Source: Acinetobacter colistiniresistens (GTDB taxonomy: Bacteria > Pseudomonadota > Gammaproteobacteria > Pseudomonadales > Moraxellaceae). Taken from it: a stretch of 64,000 bases of DNA. Position 1 is the stretch's first letter, and each line of letters starts with the position of its first letter. The notes beneath the pieces are model-generated. The model was not told the DNA's origin. It worked only from the letters and a program-made list of their open reading frames with translations, and made no database searches. Positions 28,778 through 37,095 of this stretch are shown piece after piece. A program made the position numbers and the translations under genes. Where the stretch lies: assembly GCF_000413935.1 (NCBI RefSeq), contig NZ_KE340376.1, forward strand, positions 128,091 to 192,090, written 5' to 3'.

Positions 28778-30013
28778 TTAGACAAAGAATTTCAAAATTA
28801 ATTGAATTACTGTTGCGTTAATTAAATCGACGAAGAACGCACCACAAAGCGGAACAATCAAGAAGGCTTTATGAGAGGGTCCATACATATTGGTAATCGC
28901 TTGCATGTTTGCAACCGCAGTTGGTGTTGCACCCATACCAAAACCGCAATGACCTGCTGCCAATACCGCTGCATCATAGTTTTTACCCATAACACGGAAG
29001 GTAATAAATGCTGCATACAGTGCCATGGTAATGGTTTGCGCCCCTAAAATCACAACAAGTGGGCCAGCCAAATCTGCCAATTGCCATAATTTCAATGAAA
29101 GCAAAGCCATTGCTAGATAAAGTGATAATGATGCATTACCAAACACATCAATCGCACGGTCAAAGATATCTACTTTTAATACGCTTTCCAGAACATTACG
29201 TAAAATCACACCACCGCCAAGCGCCCAAACGAAAGTTGGTAACTCGAACCACGTGCCCTTACTAAAGCCAGTCATGAATTCTGCAAATGCTAAACATGCA
29301 GCAAACATCCCCAACGTGGTAATCGCATTATCCGCAGTAATTAAACGGACTTGATGTGGATTTTCAAATGGTGCAAGCTCATCCGGATGTTGATCTAAAT
29401 GCGTATCACGATTTTTGATCTCTGCAGGCGTTTGCGCTTGGGCTAGACTATAGCGGTTGATCAATAGTTTCGCCAATGGGCCACCGATAATACCACCGAT
29501 AATCAGACCAAAGGTTGCACTTGCCATACCTAAAGCTAAAGCACCCTGAATCCCATGTTGGGTTTCAAGAATTTCACCCCATGCACCAGCGGTACCATGA
29601 CCACCCGTCAATGTGATTGAACCTGCAATCAAACCAACCAAAGGATCAATCCCCAGCATCGTTGCAAGGCTCATACCGACTGCATTCTGTACCACAATAA
29701 ATGATGCGACACAGACCAGGAAAATCACTAAACCAATACCGCCTTCTTTCAGCTTCATGAAGTTAGCACTTAAGCCAATCGAAGCGAAGAAGATCAACAT
29801 AAAACTGGTTTGTAATTCACTACTAAAAACAATACTGTACCCCCAAAGTGAGTGTACAAGTAGTGAAAGTACCGCTGCAACCAAACCACCCGCAACAGGC
29901 TCAGGAATGTTATAGCGTTTTAAGAAGTCAATTTTATTAACGAGCAAACGCCCTAATAACAAGACGATAACCGCCGAAATTAGGGTATAGAAACCATTAA
30001 AAGTAAATTCCAT
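28778..30013 (-). CDS. gltS: Sodium/glutamate symporter GltS
   Basis: A 411-residue inner-membrane carrier for sodium-coupled glutamate uptake. It has the two inverted halves of the ESS family, each with a conserved reentrant loop: TLTGGHGTAGAWG at about 134-146 and AGHCGFGMGATPTAVANMQ in the second half. Length and motifs match GltS. The gene lies 190 bases downstream of the DcaP-like porin gene on the same strand. Confidence 0.93.
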   Translation of the reverse strand: MEFTFNGFYTLISAVIVLLLGRLLVNKIDFLKRYNIPEPVAGGLVAAVLSLLVHSLWGYSIVFSSELQTSFMLIFFASIGLSANFMKLKEGGIGLVIFLVCVASFIVVQNAVGMSLATMLGIDPLVGLIAGSITLTGGHGTAGAWGEILETQHGIQGALALGMASATFGLIIGGIIGGPLAKLLINRYSLAQAQTPAEIKNRDTHLDQHPDELAPFENPHQVRLITADNAITTLGMFAACLAFAEFMTGFSKGTWFELPTFVWALGGGVILRNVLESVLKVDIFDRAIDVFGNASLSLYLAMALLSLKLWQLADLAGPLVVILGAQTITMALYAAFITFRVMGKNYDAAVLAAGHCGFGMGATPTAVANMQAITNMYGPSHKAFLIVPLCGAFFVDLINATVIQLILKFFV

Positions 30014-30203
30014 ATCTTCTTCCGTTTATTTTAATTGTTCTTCCGATGGTTTTTTCGCCACGTTGGAACGCATAAAATAGTAACTCTCAAAATGAGTGAA
30101 AACTCAATCAACTTAATAAAAAGCATACAGTTCTAAGCAAGAACTTTGCCTGTATTCAGCAATTCAGTTTTCACGGATGATTTACACCTACAGGATAGAT
30201 GGC

Positions 30204-31592
30204 TTAGAAGTTATAGCGAGCCATTGCTCCTACACGATTATCCTTACCTTTTTGTCCATCAAAAGTTTTACGTTCGCCATAAATATACTCAAGACCAAAC
30301 TTAATCGGTGTGACAGGTGAATACATAATATTCCACCAACCTTGTTGCAAGGTTTTATTCTGCGCAGTGTCTTTAGCGACAACCGCCTGCTTGGCAAAAT
30401 CATTGCTATCATCAGCAAACATCGCGCCATAAGCCAAAGTACTACGCAGTTTTGGTGTGATTTGATACGTTGTGCCCACAGTCAGTGCATCAAACTCATT
30501 TAGGTTTAGACCAAAATTATTTGGGTTTACGTTATAGGCATTGTTGGTATACAACAAGAATTTACTGTCACCTTTAACATGCGAATAATCGATCATCGCC
30601 TGTAATTCATCAGTAAACTTATATTTTGCACCAACCGCAACGCCCCAACCTAACTCGGAATCATTGGCACTAATTTGCTTAGTTTCTTTCTTGAATGTGT
30701 CTTTATCAATTGCCGTTAACACTTCTTTATAGGCATCTCTGCTACGAGCTTCGGTAAGAAGAATACGTGCAGATGTCGTACCCTTGCCTTCAGCAAAATC
30801 ATATTTCAATTTTGAAGTCAAAGCAGGCGCACGATTGTCATCATTGCCCTTTTCCAAGGCAACGAAATAATGTGTATCTGGATTCAATGCACCACTATAA
30901 CGAACCATTGGGGTACGGTAAGTACCGATGCCCAGTGGCGAGTTGAAATCCAGCATTTCTGGCTGCAAATCGGTTGCCAAGAAGGTCGAGGTGGTTTGAC
31001 CAAATAACCAATCATTTAGGGTCAGATACGCATGACGGATACGAATGGTGTCATTGCTGCTACCACCACGGAAATCCACTTCTAATTTACCGCCGACCTT
31101 CGCCCCTTCAACAGGTGCTTTAAAATCAAGTCCTAAACGCGTCACTGTGGCCGTGCTATAGAAACGATCACTGTTCTTTTCAGCGCCTTCTAAATCGACT
31201 TTATTGATACGGTTAAAGATCCCATCGCCACCTTTGGCCTGATAAGAAGCATCACCGCGTAAGAAACCATGTAATTTAACTTCTGCGCCAGAGGCGGTAT
31301 TAAATACCAGTTGTGATTTTTGAGGTACCACAGGAGCAACTGCTACATTTGCAGGATGATCCGGATGTGTTTCCTTTAAATTAGAATGCTCCTGTCCTGG
31401 AACAAGCACACTTTGTTGTTTTGCTTGGGGAACATATTGCTGAAGCAACGCTCTTAATTCTTTCACTTCATCACGAAGTTGCTGAATCTGTTCTTGCTCG
31501 CTGGCAGCATGGGTGTTGTTCATCATGAAGGCTGCAACAGTCATTGCTAAACCTTGTACTACGAACGGCTTACGGATGAGAGATAAACTCAT
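30204..31592 (-). CDS. DcaP-like trimeric porin
   Basis: A 462-residue outer membrane porin from the chosen ATG, which has AAGGAG seven bases upstream; a longer frame to 31640 is rejected. The signal peptide ends NNTHA. The mature N-terminus is a heptad-like coiled coil (EQIQQLRDEVKELRALLQQY), typical of DcaP-type porins that form trimers with a periplasmic coiled coil. The rest is a beta-barrel ending ARYNF. The family passes small negatively charged molecules such as dicarboxylates. The 190 bases after the gene have no strong terminator, so partial read-through to gltS is possible. Confidence 0.85.
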   Translation of the reverse strand: MSLSLIRKPFVVQGLAMTVAAFMMNNTHAASEQEQIQQLRDEVKELRALLQQYVPQAKQQSVLVPGQEHSNLKETHPDHPANVAVAPVVPQKSQLVFNTASGAEVKLHGFLRGDASYQAKGGDGIFNRINKVDLEGAEKNSDRFYSTATVTRLGLDFKAPVEGAKVGGKLEVDFRGGSSNDTIRIRHAYLTLNDWLFGQTTSTFLATDLQPEMLDFNSPLGIGTYRTPMVRYSGALNPDTHYFVALEKGNDDNRAPALTSKLKYDFAEGKGTTSARILLTEARSRDAYKEVLTAIDKDTFKKETKQISANDSELGWGVAVGAKYKFTDELQAMIDYSHVKGDSKFLLYTNNAYNVNPNNFGLNLNEFDALTVGTTYQITPKLRSTLAYGAMFADDSNDFAKQAVVAKDTAQNKTLQQGWWNIMYSPVTPIKFGLEYIYGERKTFDGQKGKDNRVGAMARYNF

Positions 31593-32015
31593 GAGAAGCT
31601 CCTTGTATCTGGTGTATATTTCAACATTTTCCATAAGCATATAGTCGGAAGAACTTAATATGCCCGAAATAGAAAATCCCCCTCACCCTATCAGTAAGGA
31701 AAGCCTAATCAATTTTTTAAAAAGGGCGTATTATGCATAAATTTCGGATATTGTGTGTACTTTTTATTTAAGGAGTTTTGCTCATTTTGACAGCAATAAA
31801 AAAATAGTTTTTCGATTTCATTATGTTACTAATAGTTTTCTTTTTCACACAAACTAAACAAAATATCAAAAATGCGTAACAAGCCACATTAATTCTTTTA
31901 TTTTTTCGGCTATTTTCCATATTCGATTAAATTTTGCTGTGAAAATTATCACGAAAGTTTATTTATTGATTTATAGTCTGCGGATACCATAAGACCAACA
32001 TGATAAGGAGTTTTT
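31593..32015. other. Intergenic region between divergent porin and nitroreductase genes
   Basis: 423 AT-rich bases hold the promoters of two divergent genes. AAGGAG before the porin start and ATAAGGAG before the nitroreductase start are the ribosome sites. TATAGT at about 31971-31976 may be a -10 element for the nitroreductase. I see no further gene or strong hairpin. Confidence 0.6.
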
Positions 32016-32720
32016 ATGAACACGGAACAAGTCCGCTATGTGGATGATGCCATCACCTCTCGCCATTCGGTACGTGCATTTTTAGATACTCCTGTTGACA
32101 CCCAAACCATCAAAGATATTTTAGCTGTGGCCAGTCGTGCGCCTTCAGGGACCAATGTGCAGCCGTGGAAAGTGTATGTGGTGACAGGGCAAAAGCGTAA
32201 CGAAATGATTGACCGTGTCTGTCGCGCGCAAATTGAACTCCTGCAAAAACCTGAACTGGCAGCCCAATATCAAGAAACTTTTGCCTATTACCCTGCGACT
32301 TGGATTTCACCCTTCATTGACCGTCGTCGTGCCAATGGTTGGGGACTGTATGGCTTATTAGGTATCCAGAAAGGCGAGAAAGAAAAAATGGCGGCGCAGC
32401 AATTGCGTAATTTCCAATTGTTCGATGCTCCTGTTGCCTTGTATTTCACCGTCAATAAGATTATGGGCATCGGTTCAAAAATGGATATTGCCATGATGAT
32501 CCAAAATGTCATGGTCGCCGCTAAAGCACGTGGCTTAGACACCTGCCCACAAGCAGCATGGAATCATTTTCATCCTATCGTACTCGATATTCTGGGTGCA
32601 CCTGAAGATGAGGAGCTGGTCTGTGCGGTGGCTTTAGGCTATGCGGATCCTGAACATATCGTCAACACATTTATTACCCCACGCGAATCGGTAGAAAACT
32701 TCACAGTGTTTTTAGACTAA
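32016..32720 (+). CDS. Nitroreductase-family FMN oxidoreductase
   Basis: A 234-residue flavoprotein of the nitroreductase family. The N-terminal FMN-binding signature SRHSVRAFLDTPVD lies at about 15-28 and APSGTNVQPWKVYVV at 42-56. A central VMVAAKARGLDTCPQAAW block and the final GYADPEHIVN helix also fit. Such enzymes reduce nitro groups or quinones with NAD(P)H in the cytosol; the real substrate is unknown. ATAAGGAG lies 6 bases before the ATG. It ends in a terminator hairpin. Confidence 0.9.
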   Translation: MNTEQVRYVDDAITSRHSVRAFLDTPVDTQTIKDILAVASRAPSGTNVQPWKVYVVTGQKRNEMIDRVCRAQIELLQKPELAAQYQETFAYYPATWISPFIDRRRANGWGLYGLLGIQKGEKEKMAAQQLRNFQLFDAPVALYFTVNKIMGIGSKMDIAMMIQNVMVAAKARGLDTCPQAAWNHFHPIVLDILGAPEDEELVCAVALGYADPEHIVNTFITPRESVENFTVFLD

Positions 32721-32732
32721 GTCTGGAGGTCA

Positions 32733-32765
32733 AGCAGTGTCTCTAAGTAGAGAGACTGCTTTTTT
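32733..32765 (+). terminator. Terminator after the nitroreductase gene
   Basis: Arms AGCAGT-G-TCTCT and AGAGA-G-ACTGCT followed by six T. It overlaps the 3' end of the convergent efflux gene. Confidence 0.85.
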
Positions 32766-33960
32766 GCTGTTGTCCAACTTTTAAAATCGCGAAAAAGCCA
32801 GCGCTGGTAAACAGCAGCATCATGATGCCCATATTCAAAGATGCTTTCCATACCAAGAAGTTCAACATCAATCCTGCCAACAAACCACAGGCAAATTGCA
32901 TACTGCCCATAATGGCACTGGCTGTGCCTGCACGCGCACCTTGCTGAGACATGGCCAAAGCCATGGCATTTGGACCCGTCAAACCAATTCCAGACACCAC
33001 CAAGAATAGACCAGACATTAACAATACCAAGGGTGCATCTGCCATTAAACCTGCACTCAGTACAATCAAGGCACCAAAACACTGGATTAAACCACCTAAG
33101 CGCAAACGCTGGAAAATCCCCATTCGGGTATTCAGATGTTTATTGAAAGATGACATCAACATAATCCCTGCGGCATTTAACGCAAAGGCATAAGAGAAAT
33201 GCTGTTGAGATAAGCCATATTGCCCCATAAATACTTCAGAAGCCGAGCTGATATAACAGAATAAGGCTGCTCCCGTTAAACAACCCGCAAACATGGGCAC
33301 ACGGAAGCTTTCATCTTTGAGAATTGCGGCATAAAGCGTCGTGACCTGATAAGCCGAAAGTTTTAAACGGCGTTCGACAGGCAGAGATTCTTTAAAGAAG
33401 AAATGCACACATAGCCAACACAGCACCCCAATCATCGACAAGGTGATAAAAATCGCCTGCCATGGGAAGAAATTCAAAATCCATGCGCCAAAAATAGGCG
33501 CCAGAATCGGTGCCAGCCCCATCACAATCATCATGCTGGAAAACGCTTGTGCAGAACCTTGCATGTCCAAACGATCACGGATGGTCGCCCGTGCCATTAC
33601 CACGCCCACACAGCCCCCCACGGCCTGAAAGATACGTGCGGCAATCAAGGCCCATTCATTGGTCGCGAACACACAAGCCAGACTGGCGATTGCATACAGT
33701 GCCAAACCAAAATATAGTGGTTTTTTACGGCCAATGCGGTCACTGACGGGTCCATAGATCAATTGTCCAATCGCCAACCCTAAAAAATAAGCTGGCAAGG
33801 TATTGGCCACCATTTGTGTACTGACCCCAAACTCATCTGCCATTTGTGGCAAAGCGGGTAAGTACATATCAATTGATAAGGGCCCTAATGCGGTTAACAA
33901 GGCAAGCAACAAAATCCATGCTGTTGAATATTGACGCTGATGGGGTTGCTCTGCCTGCAT
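32743..33960 (-). CDS. Bcr/CflA-family drug efflux transporter (MFS)
   Basis: A 405-residue inner-membrane transporter with about twelve helices. The DHA1 signature ALGPLSIDMYLPALPQMA is at 23-40 and the MFS loop motif GPVSDRIGRKKPLY at about 69-82; the middle GLAPILAPIFGAWI block fits motif C. Family members export bicyclomycin, chloramphenicol or sulfonamides by proton antiport. The actual drug range is not visible. It diverges from the FUSC gene. Confidence 0.9.
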   Translation of the reverse strand: MQAEQPHQRQYSTAWILLLALLTALGPLSIDMYLPALPQMADEFGVSTQMVANTLPAYFLGLAIGQLIYGPVSDRIGRKKPLYFGLALYAIASLACVFATNEWALIAARIFQAVGGCVGVVMARATIRDRLDMQGSAQAFSSMMIVMGLAPILAPIFGAWILNFFPWQAIFITLSMIGVLCWLCVHFFFKESLPVERRLKLSAYQVTTLYAAILKDESFRVPMFAGCLTGAALFCYISSASEVFMGQYGLSQQHFSYAFALNAAGIMLMSSFNKHLNTRMGIFQRLRLGGLIQCFGALIVLSAGLMADAPLVLLMSGLFLVVSGIGLTGPNAMALAMSQQGARAGTASAIMGSMQFACGLLAGLMLNFLVWKASLNMGIMMLLFTSAGFFAILKVGQQQKSSLST

Positions 33961-34068
33961 AATGCTCTACTTTTCATCTATTACTTAGATTCTAAGCTTA
34001 GCATCCCCAACATATTTGTGCATAATAAGAATGAGAAAATCGATTGCAGAATACAAAAAGGACAAACT

Positions 34069-36243
34069 TTGAATCCTTGGTTCGGACGTTTAAGACAAGC
34101 AACCTATAACACCACGTTTATGTATAACGTGCGCATGTTAATCGCCTTTACGGGTACAGCTTTTGTTCCCTATCTTTTAAATTATCAATTGGCCACCATT
34201 CCATTGACTTTGGGTGTAGTTGCCGCCGCGATTAGTGATATTGATGATCGCTTTTCAGTGCGCATCCAAAATCTGCTCTATACCTATATTGGTTTCTTTA
34301 TTACCGCCGCTTCGGTGCAACTGTTATTCCCCTATCCTGTCGCTTTTGCCATTGGCTTAATCGCCTCATGTATCGGCTGGATTTTATTGGGTTCTTTGGG
34401 CCGTCGTTACGCCACCATTGCCTATGGCTGTCTGGTAATTTCGGTCTATGCCATGCTGGGTGTGCACTTATTTGAACAATGGTATATGCAACCTGCCTTA
34501 TTGGTCGCGGGTGCTGCATGGTATGGTTTGCTTTCTACTATTAGCTTCCTGCTTTTTCCAGTCCGAAAAGTTCAAGATCAGCTTGCTGCATCCTACACGG
34601 CTCTGGGGAGTTTCTTGTTTGCCAAGTCAAACTTATTTGATGTGGACATGACCCCTTCAAGCTATCAGCAAAGTATGATTGATATCGCAATGGAAAACGG
34701 TAAGTTAGTCGCAATCTTTAATGATCTTCGCATGTCATTATTAACGCGGCTCAAAGGTGACCGAGGGCAAAAAGACACTCGACGTAGTCTGCAATATTAT
34801 TTCGTAGCACAAGATATCCATGAACGCGCTGACTCAGCCCATATTGATTATCAAAAGCTGGCAAAGGTATTTCAACATAGCGATATCTTATTTCGTTTTC
34901 AGCGGATTTTGTCCATCCAAGGCAAAGCCTGTCAGGACTTGGCGCAATCGATTTTAAGTCGTACCCGTTATACGCATAACAAACGCTTTAAACATAGTTT
35001 TGAGAACTTGCGTCTATCGCTGGAAAAACTGCGTGAAGAGGGTCAATATGATCAAGTCCGGATCAATGCCCTGTTTGCACTGTATCAAAATCTCAAATCA
35101 ATTGATGCTCAATTACAAAACTTAGAGACTGAACGTAATCTGCAAAAGATTAATGCAGAGCATACCGAGAGCCAGCTTAAAGATGATGATCTCAAGGGCT
35201 GGAATGACATCATAGTACGGGTAAAACAACATCTCACGCCTGAATCAGTGTTATTCCGTCATGCCGTGCGTTTATCCATCGTCCTCTTTATTGGCTATCT
35301 GTTTATTCAGCTCACCAATATTGCTTACGGCTACTGGATTTTACTCACGGCCTTGTTTGTCTGCCAACCCAACTTCAATGCCACCAAACGCCGCTTATAC
35401 CTTCGTATCATCGGCACACTGGTCGGGATTATTGTCGGTCTGGCGATTATCTATTTTATTCCTTCGATCGAAGGACAGTTGGTAATGCTGATTCTCAGCG
35501 GTGTACTGTTCCTTGAATTGCGCAGTAAACAATATGCCCAAGCGACCGCTTTTATTACGATCCTTGCCCTCATTAACTTTAATTTAGATGGTTCTGCTTT
35601 TGCTGCAGGTTTTCCGCGTTTGATTGATACCGTGATTGGTTGTGCCTTGGCATGGTTTGGGGTCAGCTTTATCTGGCCAGACTGGAAATTCCGCAGACTG
35701 CCCCGCTCGATTCAACGTTCTTTACAGGCACAATGTAAATACCTTGCGGAAGTGGTTGAACAATATCATCAAGGTCGTAACAATGCTTTGAATTATCGAG
35801 TGGTACGCCGCACCGCACATAATACCGATGCAGAAGTCGCATCACTGATCTCAACCATTGCGACAGAACCGAATATCGATATCAATAAAAAAAGTCAGGC
35901 GTTTGAGTTTTTATGTCTCAGCCATACTTTTTTAAGCTATATCGCCGCATTGGGGGCGCATCGAGAGCAAATTCAAGATCAGGAAGTCTTAGCTTTACTT
36001 GATAAGGCTCTGGATGATATCCAAGGGGCGCTACTTAGAGATGAAGTTCCTGATTTATCTGCGCAAAACCTGATGCAAACCATCCGTGAGCGCCTGAGTG
36101 ACAATAATGATAATGATCCAAAATCGCTCATCATTTTACAGCAGCTTTCACTGATGCTCAGCGTATTAACGCGTCTCAGTATGCTAAAACAGAGCCTGAG
36201 CCATGAACCGAATGAAGAGGGTACCGAATTTGCTTCACTTTAA
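34069..36243 (+). CDS. FUSC/YccS-family inner-membrane protein
   Basis: A 724-residue protein with two hydrophobic blocks (about 15-140 and 410-540 in this numbering), each followed by a long cytoplasmic helical region, the layout of YccS/FUSC proteins related to aromatic acid exporters. The start is a TTG with AAGGA six bases upstream; the first ATG (34120) lies inside the first conserved block and would remove it. YGYWILLTALFVCQPNF is the typical second-half FUSC motif. The role of YccS proteins is not established. It is a single gene, divergent from the efflux pump. Confidence 0.85.
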   Translation: MNPWFGRLRQATYNTTFMYNVRMLIAFTGTAFVPYLLNYQLATIPLTLGVVAAAISDIDDRFSVRIQNLLYTYIGFFITAASVQLLFPYPVAFAIGLIASCIGWILLGSLGRRYATIAYGCLVISVYAMLGVHLFEQWYMQPALLVAGAAWYGLLSTISFLLFPVRKVQDQLAASYTALGSFLFAKSNLFDVDMTPSSYQQSMIDIAMENGKLVAIFNDLRMSLLTRLKGDRGQKDTRRSLQYYFVAQDIHERADSAHIDYQKLAKVFQHSDILFRFQRILSIQGKACQDLAQSILSRTRYTHNKRFKHSFENLRLSLEKLREEGQYDQVRINALFALYQNLKSIDAQLQNLETERNLQKINAEHTESQLKDDDLKGWNDIIVRVKQHLTPESVLFRHAVRLSIVLFIGYLFIQLTNIAYGYWILLTALFVCQPNFNATKRRLYLRIIGTLVGIIVGLAIIYFIPSIEGQLVMLILSGVLFLELRSKQYAQATAFITILALINFNLDGSAFAAGFPRLIDTVIGCALAWFGVSFIWPDWKFRRLPRSIQRSLQAQCKYLAEVVEQYHQGRNNALNYRVVRRTAHNTDAEVASLISTIATEPNIDINKKSQAFEFLCLSHTFLSYIAALGAHREQIQDQEVLALLDKALDDIQGALLRDEVPDLSAQNLMQTIRERLSDNNDNDPKSLIILQQLSLMLSVLTRLSMLKQSLSHEPNEEGTEFASL

Positions 36244-36348
36244 GAGCGGTTGAGATTGCAACCGCTCCCATGATTCGCCATTGGCATAATATCTTTGCCT
36301 GCCAATAGATGTTAAACTAAACCCAGTTATATACTCATTTTTTATACT

Positions 36349-36933
36349 ATGACCGCCAAAACGCTATACGCTTATACGCTACAACCTGTTCCTTACGAAG
36401 TTTCTGAAGCTGAACAACGTCAAGCTCAACTGATGATTTGGCGTAGTACCAACAAATTCAGCCGCAAAGCATGGATGATTATGATTGCACTGGTTGTGCT
36501 TTCATTGGTTGCTGCAGGACTTATTAAATATTATTCAACCTACTCAACCGTGATTTGCTGGGTCGTGATTGTCAGTGTGGTACTGTTCTATCTGATCAAA
36601 CGTTTTGGTCTGGAATGGTACGTTAAACGTAAAATGACTGAATTCCCAGTACAGGAAATCAAAGGTTTACGTTTAGGGGTACAACCACATGGTATCGTAA
36701 TGCGCCAAAAAATGGGCCTACAAGAAGGTACTGCAACTATTGGCTGGAAAGACATTTACGAATGGTATAGTTCTCCTGATTTTATTTTGGTGAACTTCAA
36801 AGTAAAAACGCCAAAAGGTGAAGAACAACAAGGCGCTTATATTTTGCCAAAACGCATGGATTCAAAGAACTTCTCTTTCAATACCGTACGCAAGCATTTA
36901 AACGAAACCGTTGGTGCTGCCAAATCAATCTAA
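36349..36933 (+). CDS. Hypothetical membrane protein, YcxB-like C-terminus
   Basis: A 194-residue protein with two membrane helices at about 42-60 and 67-83 and a C-terminal cytosolic domain. The domain has GIVMRQKMGLQEGTATIGWKDI followed by FILVN and a helix, which resembles YcxB-like domains in which a beta-sandwich follows two helices. Function is unknown. It lies 105 bases after the FUSC gene and is followed by a terminator. Confidence 0.65.
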   Translation: MTAKTLYAYTLQPVPYEVSEAEQRQAQLMIWRSTNKFSRKAWMIMIALVVLSLVAAGLIKYYSTYSTVICWVVIVSVVLFYLIKRFGLEWYVKRKMTEFPVQEIKGLRLGVQPHGIVMRQKMGLQEGTATIGWKDIYEWYSSPDFILVNFKVKTPKGEEQQGAYILPKRMDSKNFSFNTVRKHLNETVGAAKSI

Positions 36934-36951
36934 GTTTTAAAGATTGATTCC

Positions 36952-36979
36952 AAAACCTCCCTTACTGGGAGGTTTTTTT
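36952..36979 (+). terminator. Intrinsic terminator
   Basis: Arms AAAACCTCCC and GGGAGGTTTT with a TTACT loop and a T run. Confidence 0.92.
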
Positions 36980-36995
36980 ATACCCATAAAATAAA

Positions 36996-37010
36996 TGAGA
37001 ATCAAAATCA
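36996..37010. promoter_or_regulatory. Candidate Fur box upstream of the PepSY-flavoreductase gene
   Basis: TGAGAATCAAAATCA matches 12 of the 15 bases of the 7-1-7 Fur consensus TGATAATCATTATCA. It lies 86 bases before the ATG, after the previous gene's terminator, where a promoter for the PepSY fusion gene is expected. Confidence 0.6.
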
Positions 37011-37095
37011 ATATTACCTGCAAAATCCATATTATGTTCTTATTCTTGAGTTATAATTTTTTACATGAATTTCATTATCTTTTCATTTTTTGACC

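Noticed and set aside
31734..31772. Tiny frame starting ATGCATAAATTT upstream of the nitroreductase gene
   Set aside because: Twelve codons with no ribosome site; probably chance in an AT-rich promoter region.
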